In this document: in pieces, positions 44,407 to 56,085 of the stretch
Layout of the letters: each line of letters opens with the position of its first letter
Position numbering within the stretch: the stretch's first letter is position 1
Assembly: GCF_964340395.1 (NCBI RefSeq)
Contig: NC_135568.1
Span: 1,645,001-1,709,000, forward strand
Direction of reading: 5' to 3'
DNA from: Glandiceps talaboti
Taxonomy: Eukaryota > Hemichordata > Enteropneusta > Spengelidae
Length of the DNA stretch: 64,000 nt
Notes under the pieces: model-generated
Told to the model about the DNA's origin: nothing
Database searches by the model: none
Seen by the model: only the letters and a program-made list of their open reading frames with translations
Position numbers and translations under genes: made by a program

Positions 44407-47400
44407 GTTGGTTGATTGATTGATTGATTGATTCCCGGCCATTATGGTGTATATATTACATATACATGATGATACGTACCCTTAATCTTGCTACCGGTTT
44501 TGTCCGTAAATGACAATAGAAGTATATCGGTTGTAAATCCACCATTATCACTGTTGAGATTACCATAATTACCGCTTACATGGAATATCTACAAGATGAG
44601 GGGAAGGCAATGTTCACATTTGTTGGTATAGAAATGTATCAGTTATTACTTCATCATGGTTTGGCATATTAGGTGGAACAAGGCCAGTCAGTTACAGCCA
44701 ACAAACTTGTTCTTGTAGAAACTGAACTTATGCGATGTTTTAAATTAGCGAGAGGACATTTTATCAGACAGGAGCAAAATTCCCAAATACAGAGTGGGTA
44801 TATTGTATTTCAGCTCAGTCAAGACGGAAATGGGAATAATATTTTTATACATGTACACCAGAATATAGTGAAAAGAATTATAATAATAAGCCAGGTAAAC
44901 TGTAAAACACTATTTTTGAGCAAACTTACTATTCTATTTAAGGAATCGGTCAGTTCATAATTCCTAAATATGGCTTCATACGGTGGTATGAGAAATCCAT
45001 TACTTTCTTCCAAGAGTATGGTTGTGTTGCAAACATATTCTGGTGTACTTGTCATTACTTGGAGTTCAAGTGAAGGTGTTTTCAAGACAACCGACCTGTT
45101 ATCAACCTCACTGTCTTTTAGAATAAAGGTAGTGAGACTTTCAGCTGTTTGAAGCAGAGTAGCTGTCATTACTTCGGACTCATCCTCTGTTAATTGCAGC
45201 TCATTCTCCTCGCTAACTACTGTATTAATATCTCTGATAAAATCTTCCATTTTGGTAAGAATTTCTGAAAGTTCAAAAATTAAAACATGAACTGCAATAT
45301 GAAAAGTAGTGTCAACTTCCTCACGAAAAGTAGGAAACATTGCCGTACCCCCAAAAAAAACATTTCCACTCGCACTCCAGAGTGTGAAGTAATGTTTGGA
45401 AGAACTATACTTTTAGAATGGTCTAGTGATAAATTCATTTTCTTCTCTAAATGAATAAGTTGTCAGTCTTAGACATGATGCCAATGGCAATCTATGCCAT
45501 CATCCTGGCACAAATTGTATTTTATGGTCGAGAAATAGACATTTTACAGGTGATCAAAGCATTCAAGGACTCACAGTACTTCTTGCAACCAATCCAGATC
45601 TGTCATTTCAGTCATTTTCAATACTTTGTGTTCGTATCTATGTAGCATTTTTGTCTGTTCGTATCTATGTAGTGTTTTTGTTTGTTCGTATCTATGTAGC
45701 ATTTTTGTCTGTTCATATCTATGTAGCATTTTTGTTTGTTTGTATCTATGTAGCATTTTTGTCTGTTTGTATCTATGTAGCATTTTTGTCTGTTTGTATC
45801 TATGTAGCATTTTTGTCTGTTTGTATCTATGTAGCATTTTTGTCTGTTTGTATCTATGTAGCATTTTTGTCTGTTTGTATCTATGTAGCATTTTTGTCTG
45901 TTCATATCTATGTAGCATTTTTGTTTGTTCGTATCTATGTAGCATTTTTGTCTGTTTGTTCGTATCTATGTAGCATTTTTGTCTGTTCGTATCTATGTAG
46001 CATTTTTGTCTGTTTGTTCGTATCTATGTAGCATTTTTGTCTGTCGTATCTATGTAGCATTTTTGTCTGTTTGTTCGTATCTATGTAGCATTTTTGTCTG
46101 TTCGTATCTATGTAGCATTTTTGTCTGTTTGTTCGTATCTATGTAGCATTTTTGTCTGTTCGTATCTATGTAGCGTTTTTGTCTGTTTGTTCGTATCTAT
46201 GTAGCATTTTTGTCTGTTCGTATCTATGTAGCATTTTTGTCTGTTTGTTCGTATCTATGTAGCATTTTTGTCTGTTCATATCTATGTAGCGTTTTTGTCT
46301 GTTTGTTCGTATCTATGTAGCATTTTTGTCTGTTTGTTCGTATCTATAAAGCGTTCTTGTCTGTTTCATATGATTTCATTTGATTTCATTGTCACAATTG
46401 CAAACGAATTTTAGCATCCGTGAACATTGACAAAATATCATAAAAATGTACATAAATACCTTGAGACACATCAACTTTTTCCTCCGATGACATATTATAA
46501 TTTAGTAGGTCAGAGGTCAGAATGAGTAGGTTTCCCATTGCATCAATTACCTATTTTAGAAACAGTTATACTTAAAGTAGATACGAATGAATGAAAAGAA
46601 TTATTACTAGTTCATAGAAGAGTTTGTTGTAAGACCTATTTTAGAAACAGTTATACCTAAAGTAGATACGAATGAATGAAAAGAATTATTACTAGTTCAT
46701 TAATGTTTGGATGAATTTATTTGTGTTAATTTATTAATGCATTTATCTGTGTGGTTCGATACTATGATAAGGTGTTCCTATATATATTAATCAATGGTGT
46801 TAAAGTCTCTGTTTTTTGCAAATTCAAAATAATATAATCCTACCCTGATACAACATTAAGTCCTGTACTTACGTCTGTCTTTGTAGTGTTGGTAACTGTG
46901 TTATTCAAGAAGTTTGTTTCTTCTCCGATAATGGCTAACTTATCCTTTACATCAGCCACTGTAAAAAATGTACCAAAAGAGTAATATTTTCTGATGAAAG
47001 AGTTCGACATAAGTGATACAAACACTAAAATGCCAAATATAAGTTTATAAACTTGAGTAGTTCCTTACCAGGACACACATTGTTGTGACAGTTACCATCC
47101 ATAGATCCAGGTCCTGTACAGTTATCCCCACCATAAGCAGGTGTTGGGTTATTACATTCACGTACAAACATTTGTGTACCATTACCACACGTAACTGAGC
47201 AATCACTAGCAGCTGACCAGTCAGACCATCCTCCATGTACTAATTCAGTGATGAATAATTAAGAAACTGATATTTACTGATTGTTTTACTTTGCTAGGGT
47301 TTTGGAATAAGAAAGATTTTCCACTCAAAGCAAAGTTATATTTTCTTTGTTCACAAACATATCCATTAATTTTTTTGTTGTAGAGGATATTGGCATGAGA

Positions 47401-50400
47401 ATGTCAAAGTTGATTTACTAAAATGAACATTAATATTAGTACATATGAACAGCTGGTGTATTTACTTTTCTAGTCAAATACAAAAATTCAGTTTATTGGA
47501 ATTGCTAAATGCAACAGACTTGTATCTACTTGACAGAATTGTATGGTAGATTTATTTTTGTCTACTATGTTAGGTTCACCAGATGTCAGTCAAATAAGGG
47601 TAACAGAGTGAAGTCTCTTTGGTTCCTGTGCCTGTTAGAATAGGCCATTGCCCTTGCATTAAATGCATACAGTTCAATCTCTTGACAAAACAAGGGGTTA
47701 TCTCTCAAATAAAATTATCCTTATCAGTCCAAAATAAATAATTGTTTGGTTCCGGTAACCAACCCAACTTTAGTTTTTCACTGCTGACCCTAAACTTTGT
47801 TTAGGTATTAAATTTGAAAAAAATATTGAAAAGTCTAAAAATTATGCAATGTCATAAGAGAAATAGTGAGATTTGATGACAATATAATCTTGTGATCAAA
47901 CCAACATGGCATAATACAGTGCAGCACACAATGTTGTCTGCATGTCATATGGAGTGAAAGTGCAAACACATTGAGGAGAAATCTCTATTGACCTCTACGT
48001 ACATTGTAATAACCTAAACCAGACAAAAAAAATAAGAAAAATAAAAGGTTCCCTACCTGCCCACCCCGTTTTGAAATTGGGCGTTATCAGAACCACACAA
48101 ATTTTCTTGGCCTCACACAAATATATTCATCATTTCATACCATAATGGTTATTCACTGTACATAAGGTTTGGAGGTGGTTTCAATACTTACTTTCCCTGA
48201 CAACACCACAAGTGGTAGATATCTCGACCACTTTACTGGGTATGGAGTACTTTAACCAACAGTTATTTGTTAGTCCGTCAAATGCCCAAGCAACGCAGCC
48301 TTCATAACCTAAACAACTGGAGCAACACTCGCCTGCAGAACCCACTTTATTGTTGTTACCATTGTTAATATCTTGACCAGAACAGTCGTAATCTATATAC
48401 ATATCACAACCTAAATTGAAAGGACAATGAAAAGGAACTCAACAAACTTTCTACCAAGGGGAGGGATTGACTGCATACTCAATAGGGTTTCAAAACTCCC
48501 TGCTTCCAAAATTGCTCGTTCCCTACAATACTTGTTCATTTTTTCCTCAGTAAATGTTTTACTATCCCAAATGAAATGGAAGAAGTTTCCCCCTATATAT
48601 AATGACAGTGGTACCACAAACCCATCAAATTACAGACCTATTACAGTTCTGCCTATCATTATGAAAGTGTTTAAAAGATTTGTACATATAGGCCAAACAA
48701 AAAAGAATTCTTTCTGGTCAGGACAGTTTGTCTAAAATGATGCGACGACGTAATTTTTTTAATTCTCAACAAACCTGTCACTCAATCTACTATTTATGGC
48801 AGTTACTGTTCTTTTTATTTACAAGTGTGTATGTGTGGGCAGATGTCATTTGTTTGTTCATGATTGGCTCTGCAGTTGTCTTCACTGAAGTAGGGAGGGT
48901 TATTTTTGTGTTTCCCCCAGATCTGCAGATTGGATGGGCTGGGCAAACACAAAAAAAAAGACTGATGCGAGGTTATTTAAGTGATGTGCGCACTGACCAG
49001 AAACAATTCTCTCAGATGTGATTGTGATCCTATTATTGATGTTTCTCATTTTCACGGCAACCATGAGTAGGTCGGTCGAGTTGATTTTTAAAAGTAAAAA
49101 TAAAAAATCATCTTCTTCATGTTTATCTGCCTCTCCTTTTCCTCCTCTCAATCTCCTTTGTATTAGATTCCTGGTAACAAGCCGTTTCCCAGCTTCTGTA
49201 CACAATTGGCATGTTCTCAGCCCTCCACTACTTGAATAACTTCCGTCATGAAACAAATGCTATGTTCGTGAACAATATAAACATTTTTTTTATTTTTTTT
49301 TTATTATTATTATTATATTCTTTATTTCAGGCCATTAAAAAAGTCCCATACAACCATAAAAAAATAAAAATACTATAGAAAAAAAAACTAATTATACAGT
49401 ACAAGTCGGTAGTTTTTCCAGAAACTGGAGTAAAAATAATTGTCGGAGAGAATACACGTCTTAATTATTTCATTGTGGCTCTCGTGGAGAGAATACACGT
49501 CTTAATTATTTCATTGTGGCTCTCGTGTAGCCGTTCACCAAATTTGAACAACAAGTTGCGTTGATGTCGGAGCTGAAAATTTTGGTCAATCGGGTAATGA
49601 GAAACAGAAAAGAAAATAGGGTCATCCTAAAGAGAATCATGATAAAGACACCATTTAATCTAATCTAATTAACTAAAAGCGATTATATCAATCAATCTAA
49701 TTAACTAAAAGCAATAATACTCCCCAATAGTAAAAGGTGACAATTAAAGCAATGATTCAATTGTATAGATAATTAGTTTATTACCAAGGCCACATGCCTT
49801 CATTATGTTGAGATGGCAACATGTCAATGCCTAGTAGTTTTCTCACACAACCGAACAAAGTCACACTAAAAACTACTTCTTTGCCTGACTTAAGTTTAGC
49901 TGGATTATTGTTAGTTTTAGTAAATGGTTTAGAGAAGGGCATCACTATATCACTCTCTCGAAAAGTGACACACGTCACGCTATATTTAGTCATGTAATGT
50001 CTGTTTCTGTCAGATACAAGTTGTGATCATTGTCAGAGAGAATATTTGGAGGCAAAACAAAATACCATTTAAGCTTAAATTTAAGTCACTACTATTAACG
50101 TATTGGTTTTTGCATATGGAACCTGTTACAAACAAGGTAAGTAAACAAATGAATTGGATTAATAACACTAAATTAGCACACCATGTTGGAAGTACAGAGA
50201 CTTGTATTACATTCCATCATTTCATAAGAGCAGTTTTGTGGTCACTTTACAGAACAGCTTGTTTACATCCCACAAACCATATTAAGTTCTCCTGGCATTT
50301 CATGCACACATAAAGAGGCCATGAAACTGTACTAATCAAGACATGAAATCTAATACATTAGTCTCTGCTGTTCTAACATTCTGTGCTAAGTGTTATTAAT

Positions 50401-51389
50401 CATATTCATTTGTTTACTTTCCCTGTTTGTAACAGGTTCCGTCTGTCTATGGGCTGATGTCAGCAGTTGTAGCCGTTTGTCCAGGGTCTGATGTCAGCAG
50501 TTGTATCCGTTTGTCCATGGTCTGATGTCACCAGTTGTGCATGTATTTACATTTGTTTTAGTGCTAAACTTCATAACATTGTCATTAAAATTTTGTAAAC
50601 TAAACTCTGTGTTGCATAGAGCTTTTAAAAAGTTCATGTAAATAATGATCCCACAACACATAGATTATACAAACTAATGACCTCAAAACATCAAACAAGA
50701 CGAAATTGTGTGGCCCCTTTTTCAATTTTTAGTATTCCGAGTGATCACCACCTTCTCACCAAAGTGATCAAAATCGAAACCATACAACACTACAGGAATG
50801 GCTGAGGTAAATAAAGACATTGAGTTGTTTCCCCAAAGAGAATCTATCTTTTCTAATTTATTTGTTCATCATCTCCTTATCTCGGTGTATTATAATTATA
50901 ATTATCAAGATTAACTACATGTACAATGTATGTATGTATGTATGTATGTATGTATGTATGTATGTATGTATGTATATGTATGTATGCATGTATGTATGTA
51001 TGTTTCTGTGTATGTACATGTATGTATGTATGTTGTATGTATGTATGTGTGTATGTGTGTATGTATGTATGTATGTATGTATGTATGTATGTATGCACAT
51101 GTTTCTGTGTACATGTATGTATGTATGTATGTATGTATGTGTGTATGTATGTATGTATGTGTATGTATGTATGTATGTGTATGTATGTATGTATGTATGT
51201 GTGTATGTATGTATGTATGTATGTATGCATGTATGTATGTATGTATGTATGTATGTATGTATGTATGTATGTTTCTGTGTATGTACATGTATGTATGTGT
51301 GTATGTATGTATGTGTGTATGTATGTATGTATGTATGTGTATGTATGTATGTATGTATGTATGTATGTATGTGTGTATGTTTGTATGTG

Positions 51390-51420
<31 letters not shown>

Positions 51421-53072
51421 CCACCAGATACTTGCACATGTCTAGAAAATAAAGTCTAGAACTAATCTCTCTTTCCTTATATGCATCACTTTAAGTAAAG
51501 CATATATTTTTAATTGCAAAACTGGTATTAAAAGTGTAGTATGAAAACCTAAACTCTGATTTCTAACACCTGATATACATGGTGATGTTTAAATATCTGG
51601 GGAATTGCCAAATGCACATACAGACTGGATGTGATGTTTTGATAACCAAATATGCAAATAAGCACAAAATATTTTATGTTAATAGTTTACCTCTATCTAT
51701 GATCCCACAAATGGCATCAGAATCAGCCACTCTTTCTGTTATCTTCTTCTTTAAGTAACATCGTCCGGTATTTTTACGGAATGTCCATGCCATGCAAATC
51801 ATGTTATTCCAGCATTCAGAGCAACATTCGATGGCAGATTCAGTAGTAATGATGGGACTTATATCTCCACCGGGTCTAGCATAATCTATATCCATGTCAC
51901 AAGCTGTGGTCAAATGAATTGGAGAAACTATACTAACTATAATGCTTGTACAAACTACACTGAAAGCCAAACTATCAATCTATGATGGAATGTTCACGAT
52001 AATGAACGAGCAACATCAAATGCTGAACCTTTGATCCATAACTGAATTTTCACAATAACCAAAACCTAATGCTTCCCATCTCATGAGATTCTTTGGATGT
52101 AATACTTTGAGATTATCTTTACTATCATAGACATTAGTGCGTAATATTATATGTTGAGTTGTGCCTATTCTAACGTGTTATACACATGTGGAGTATCATC
52201 GTCAGCAGAACCAACTATAATGGTAGCGCCATTTGCAATTCTGTCACTTTCGGGGTAGTACTAAAGAAATATTTACATACCACAATCAAGGTAGAGTTAT
52301 AGTTACTTTTACAAACTGAACAGTTAACAATATAAGACCACATGTAAGTATCCATTCTATCACACATACGCACACACACACATATAATGCTTTTTGGTCA
52401 TTACAATTGCAGTAGTAAATTTTCACTTCGATCGCTATCATAGACATCTTGTATCTTGAACTATATATAACTATTTCCGTGTACTTTTGGTTGGATAATG
52501 CAGGTGCATACATGTAACACACACCCTTGAAATTGACCAAACTGTCGACTTTTCGAATTTCATTATTTCTCATGTTTTCTGAACTCAACAATTTTCGAAT
52601 TTCATAAATAATTTTTCAAGTTTTCTAAACTGCAGTACATTATTAGTGTCTACATGTAAATAATCCCACAAACAGCAAATATATACAAATAACGTGACTC
52701 AAAACCAGAACTAGAAGAAATGATTTTCTTGTGAAAGGTATCAATCATTAGAAATGAGAATAAAATCAGCACAACAATATTAAAAAGTTGAAAATCTTAG
52801 AAATTCAGAAGGAACTTTATACTATAACAATAAGGAAATACTTAAGTAAAAAAACAACAACTATATAACGGAAAGAAACAGTTGTACAGACTTCAGTATG
52901 CAATATCATAATAATAATAAATTAATTACAAGGTAAGTATAAGGTAAATTCTGATTACAACCGTTAGAGTCGGTAAATAACATAGTTGAAAAAATCTGAA
53001 CCTTTGCTTACTTGAAGTTGATATTGATGATTGCCAGAGACAGCAGAAACATACAAGAAATAACAACATCAT
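41746..53072 (-). CDS. Secreted PAN-PAN-TSP1-GAIN protein ending at the GPS (gene A)
   Basis: Twelve minus-strand exons join in frame to 598 residues: 53072-53012, 51903-51691, 48410-48192, 47239-47069, 46958-46873, 46550-46460, 45264-44930, 44588-44480, 44077-43953, 43699-43465, 42877-42783, 41802-41746. Order: signal peptide ([20 protein letters not shown]), PAN/apple domains at about 21-91 and 92-164, TSP1 at about 165-221 ([19 protein letters not shown]), and a polycystin-1-like GAIN domain at about 250-598. GAIN domains normally self-cleave at the GPS, between HL and T, just before the first membrane helix. Here [16 protein letters not shown] and CLCNHL are present, but the chain ends CNHLR-stop with no helix and no new N-terminus. 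Many NxT sites fit secretion. The product is inferred to be soluble and extracellular. The introns hold repeats. Confidence 0.85.
42297..42440. repeat. hairpin repeat in gene A intron
   Basis: Arms of about 65 bp. The left arm carries CCCATAATGGAC and CATAATGGGC; the right arm has their inverses. AATAATGTACG(T/C)CCTCCCAG is at each outer end. The loop is about 8 nt. Confidence 0.85.
42449..42706. repeat. MITE-like element next to the hairpin
   Basis: Termini CCAATTCCAGTGAATTT and AAATTCACTGGAATTGG are perfect inverses about 210 bp apart. The interior is non-coding. Confidence 0.75.
43090..43385 (+). repeat. LINE 3' tail
   Basis: Ends TATGGGCCTCGAGCCTGATC, then AAACAATAAATAAATAAA. GGGCCT.GAGCCTGA followed by a short-unit tail is typical of non-LTR elements. 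Intronic to gene A. Confidence 0.65.
43601..43835 (-). repeat. 124-bp tandem duplication of an exon's 5' part and acceptor
   Basis: ATTACTGAATCTCTGAATGT recurs 124 bp apart (43601 and 43725). The minus strand therefore has two acceptors, each followed by TTTGGAAATACTTCATGCAG. Only the inner one (exon from 43699) keeps the frame; reading in from the outer copy shifts frame and reaches a stop. Confidence 0.85.
44160..44445 (+). repeat. LINE C-terminal fragment with GGTT/GATT tail
   Basis: The plus strand reads [20 protein letters not shown], the usual end of a LINE reverse transcriptase (LP..IR...SL..FK..LKT). It continues to TGCGCTATAGAAATTTGGTT and a (GGTT)n(GATT)n tract. Confidence 0.7.
45630..46370. 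repeat. minisatellite, 27-bp unit with 31-bp variants
   Basis: Unit TATCTATGTAGCATTTTTGT followed by CTGTTTG, or CTGTTTGTTCG in long units. About 25 copies in a gene A intron. Early units are 27 bp; later ones alternate with longer units. Confidence 0.9.
47069..47239 (-). CDS. TSP1 exon, gene A
   Basis: One thrombospondin type 1 repeat in a single phase 1-1 exon: [20 protein letters not shown], six cysteines, ending NNVCPG. It has the standard W..W, CSVTCG and final CPG. Confidence 0.9.
47240..48191 (-). other. gene A intron, nothing recognised
   Basis: AT-rich, no exon or repeat family seen. Confidence 0.4.
48192..48410 (-). CDS. second PAN/apple exon, gene A
   Basis: Phase 1-1 exon with the cysteine pattern [34 protein letters not shown]. 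This fits the PAN/apple fold used for carbohydrate or protein binding outside the cell. Confidence 0.8.
48425..48689 (+). repeat. LINE reverse-transcriptase fragment
   Basis: The plus strand reads [20 protein letters not shown], the conserved NYRPI..LP...K..E motif, preceded by a tryptophan-rich [12 protein letters not shown]. It is cut off by the element starting at 48690. Confidence 0.8.
48690..49011. repeat. MITE-like element, GGCCAAAA family, copy 4 (inverted)
   Basis: Left end AGGCCAAACAAAAAAGAATT and right GACCAGAAACAATTCT. The terminal GGCC is missing on the right. Adjoins the LINE fragment. Confidence 0.7.
49012..50117. other. gene A intron, unassigned
   Basis: Contains an AT-rich, tail-like tract at 49285-49400 and a short direct repeat (GAGAATACACGTCTTAATTA at about 49450 and 49490). 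No exon that splices in phase. Confidence 0.4.
50118..50440. repeat. foldback element, GGAACCTGTTACAAACA termini
   Basis: Arms of about 70 bp: GGAACCTGTTACAAACAAGG and on to TTAATAACAC at left, with the inverse at right. The right arm also occurs alone at 22570-22665. Confidence 0.8.
50925..51420. repeat. (TATG)n microsatellite, about 500 bp
   Basis: TGTA repeats with regular TGTGTATG and TTTCTGTGTATGTACATG interruptions; the last recurs in three places, so larger units have been copied. Confidence 0.95.
51691..51903 (-). CDS. first PAN/apple exon, gene A
   Basis: Phase 1-1 exon, [14 protein letters not shown], then [25 protein letters not shown] and AICG. It follows the signal-peptide exon directly and is a diverged repeat of the exon at 48192-48410. 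Confidence 0.8.
53012..53072 (-). CDS. signal-peptide exon, gene A
   Basis: ATGATG, then a hydrophobic core [11 protein letters not shown] and small residues, ending in phase 1 at donor A|GTAAGC. The first of the two ATGs was chosen; either gives a signal peptide. Confidence 0.75.
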
Positions 53073-53299
53073 GTCTCTCCTCGTTCTTCAACTTAAAATC
53101 GATGTCTGTGGATTTTTCGGTGCAAATGTTTATAACACATACCTGGAATGCTTAATGTATTCATTAATAATTCAATAAATTAACTGATAAGCCAATGAAA
53201 TATCAAGACAATTGTATTCTCCTCAAAACACACCGTTGCTATGCCCACTATCAGTTAAGTTCAGTTCAGTTAAAGTTCAGTTCATTTATGGACAAGTAT

Positions 53300-53690
53300 C
53301 CACAGATAATAAAATCCCTCAGTTCCTGTTAGTCATGCGAAAATGCTGATCTAAATTGTTCTTGAAGTCATTCGTGTCCTTTGACATGGTTACATGGCTC
53401 GTTAAAGCATTCCATCCGTTTATGATGCGAACAGGGAATGAATATTTATGAATATCTAGTTTTGCAGGTGGCTTCTGAAGTTTATTATAGTTGTGACCTC
53501 GGGTTGCTGTGTACAAACTCCTTGTCAATATGATATTGAGTATCGTTGAACTGCCTATGGATACACCTAAATCCCATATATCTATCTTTAAGAGGTCGAC
53601 TTGTTATATTCATGAGTATATAAGGAAATAAAAAAGCACCCTGTACATTATGTAATGCCACACAATTCACTTAATGATCAACATTCTCTT
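53300..53690 (-). repeat. LINE reverse-transcriptase C-terminal relic
   Basis: The minus strand reads TRGHNYNKLQKPPAKLDIHK, then NGWNALTSHVTMSKDTNDFK. This is the usual non-LTR end (TRGH..KL, R..FP.R..N.WN.L...V). An upstream part with GFRCIHRQFND is in another frame, so the copy is broken. Confidence 0.7.
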
Positions 53691-54118
53691 TCACATACAA
53701 TTACCTGACATTATACCAATTTAGCATGAATATTTTCATGGTATGGGCTGCAAAAAACACTTCATCAAATATTTATTACATTTCGTGTTAATGACATTAA
53801 TGGTTTACATTTCCCACTGTTGTAGCTACCTATGGTTCATCCTGATTAACTTTTCAATTATTAATTGTAATTAATTAATGTACAAAACTTAAAAAACCAT
53901 TCATGCAGAAGAATGACATGATAATAAAGTTATTTAAAGAAGTATAACACTTTAATAATACATTAATGTTTCCCCTGGCAACCAGAGACCTTATAATATA
54001 ATACTTAAAAGTCTAAAAGAAGGTGGGCGTTTCCACTCCAATCGATTATGTACCTTTTACTTGAACTTATTTGCCTTACCACCTACAGTCTAGTCTAGTT
54101 GCTAGACCCTCTGGTAGT

Positions 54119-54153
<35 letters not shown>

Positions 54154-54780
54154 TGTGCATGCATGCTAACTTTTAAAAGTGACCACTGGTCACATATTCG
54201 AATGCTTGCACAAAGTGTCTAACAAAACTCAAGATATTCCATTTGGCTGACTTAGACATTGTGGGTTGGGATATGTATGCAGACATGGCAATACATTCAA
54301 TAACCTATGCATTGTACAATATTTTACCCAAAACTCTCTCTGATTTGTACTGTTGGACATCATCTCCTTGAAGATATTATACAGTGCCATGTAATGCATT
54401 TATAGTAGTGGCAAAGATCACAAATATCTAAATGTGTTACATGTTGTTGGACTGCGTTAGGTATTGCTCACTATAGATATTTTGACAGGTACAAAATAAC
54501 CACCATTTCTCGGAGAGTACACCAATTGATTTAGGCCAAACACTGTGATTCAGCCATCATGAATGTCAAAAGAGGCAATCTTAATTAATGGAAGACAGAG
54601 GTAATTCTCACACATCAGTATCTTATAGTTTTAGTTTTATTAATACAATGTAATAAAATTGAATCACAATAAGAATCCTTGTATTGTTAGGCTCAGCTGT
54701 TTGTGCTGTTGGTTGTCTTGAATTGCGTTTGCTAATGTTCTGTTGGCCACACACTTCGATCCTCCACTGAAGTTGCACGC
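53691..54780. other. intergenic between the two GAIN genes
   Basis: Includes a (GT)n tract at about 54118-54152. No gene seen. It should contain the gene A promoter, but no motif stands out. Confidence 0.4.
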
Positions 54781-55090
54781 ACACTTCACCAACCTGTAGT
54801 TTAAAACATCTTTTTATGGAGATAGGGCGTTTTCGACATGTGCTCCACATTTGTGGAATAGGCTGCCACTGTCACTCCATTTGAGTAAGAATGTTAGTGT
54901 TTTTAAGTCAAATCTTAAAACATACCTTTTTATTTGAATGACTGTTTTATTACTGCCAGATTCCACCATTGTGTTTTACACCTTTTATTGCCCTTTTGTC
55001 GTAGCATTGTAAGGTGCTTTGAGATGTTTTTATATGGAAAGTGTTCACTTTTTAAGAAATAAATATTATTATTATTATCAATATTATTAA

Positions 55091-55123
<33 letters not shown>

Positions 55124-55125
55124 CT
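54780..55125 (+). repeat. LINE 3' end with ATT tail
   Basis: The plus strand reads GDRAFSTCAPHLWNRLPLSL, then FKSNLKTYLF and a stop. A 3' UTR follows, ending AAGAAATAAATATTATTATT and a long (ATT)n tract. Confidence 0.75.
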
Positions 55126-55866
55126 ATCGATGTAACCTTGTATATTCAGAATGGTGATACGTATGGCAGGTGCAACTTGGATTTTGGATCACAATGAACA
55201 TGTCAAGTGTAAGTTTCAGTTACACATTTACTCACATAAGAGTGCCTTTTGCAATTGCTCAGATAAAAACACTTCACTACTGCAGATAAGGTTAATGGAA
55301 TCCTAACACCTACCCGACCCCATCACTTTTTACTATTAGTTTAGTAATGTTGTGTAGTATTTCTTCTTTATTAATGAAGGAAATAAAACATTAAAAAATA
55401 GAGAAATATAGAGTTTGATAAGTGGATAGATATTGTCAACCTTTTAAATAGTGATTATTTTTACAAAGTAATCCTTCAGTTAAATATGTATATTCTTTAT
55501 TTGCCTTGCTGGGCAATTGGTTTATGCCAGTCATGGCTATTTTCACTGTGGAACATAGAAATGACTTTAAAATGCACAGTGGAACTGTGCTCCATGGAGA
55601 CTGTGAACGGAAGTAATGTCATCCTTTTCTTTGGTACTAACCTTCCGAATGAAGATAGTCTTACTACACAAGTAAATGTATCCATGTTTGATGTATTCCC
55701 ATGTGCAAATAACAAAAATATTACTTAATTGACATTTTTGAAGGAATATATGAATTGCATTGTAATGTATTAGTAACCTTTAGGCTATGTAAAAATTCTT
55801 CCATTTCACAATAGTGAATGTCTCAACGATGTTTGTGAAGTATTGATAATGTTCAACAAGATTATA

Positions 55867-55872
55867 TTTATT
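55867..55872 (-). terminator. candidate polyadenylation signal of GAIN gene B
   Basis: AATAAA on the minus strand about 160 bases after the gene B stop. Confidence 0.4.
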
Positions 55873-56028
55873 GAAATACGTCCGTGGTAAAGGCGTTTTG
55901 CTTCCCGACAAAGATGTCCAGCCTGTCCATAGGAACGTCTTCAAATGTGCCAATTGATAACGGAATTAAGTCGTACAATGTCACCTTAAAATCTCCATAT
56001 CTTTGGCACCTCAAATCATATATTTTGT

Positions 56029-56085
56029 TTATCTTAGATGGTTACATAAACAAACTGTTGACAGTTGGTTGGATTTTGATGATAC
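56029..56085 (-). CDS. GPS terminal exon, gene B
   Basis: [18 protein letters not shown] then TAA, one residue different from gene A. As in A, the stop is two codons after the scissile leucine's codon, and no donor precedes it. Confidence 0.85.
   Translation of the reverse strand, partial: VSSKSNQLSTVCLCNHLR

Noticed and set aside
45571-46031. Repeat proteins on both strands
   Set aside because: Frame kept open by a 27-bp unit; lies within a gene A intron and has no splice support.
47045-47236. A minus-strand open frame starting at an ATG over the TSP1 exon
   Set aside because: It is the wrong frame of the TSP1 exon; the in-phase frame gives the WS.WS and CSVTCG motifs.
48900-49256. Minus-strand frame with [16 protein letters not shown], resembling an ephrin-receptor-like cysteine motif
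   Set aside because: The frame runs into a MITE, has no usable donor and cannot be joined in phase to gene A; the resemblance is short.
50820-51452. Open frames of up to 210 codons, both strands
   Set aside because: Translation of the TATG array.
55870-56030. Open minus-strand frame after the gene B stop (GDFKVTLYDLIPLS...)
   Set aside because: It lies in the 3' UTR out of frame with the GPS exon and has no counterpart in gene A. Kept in mind as a possible domain relic only.
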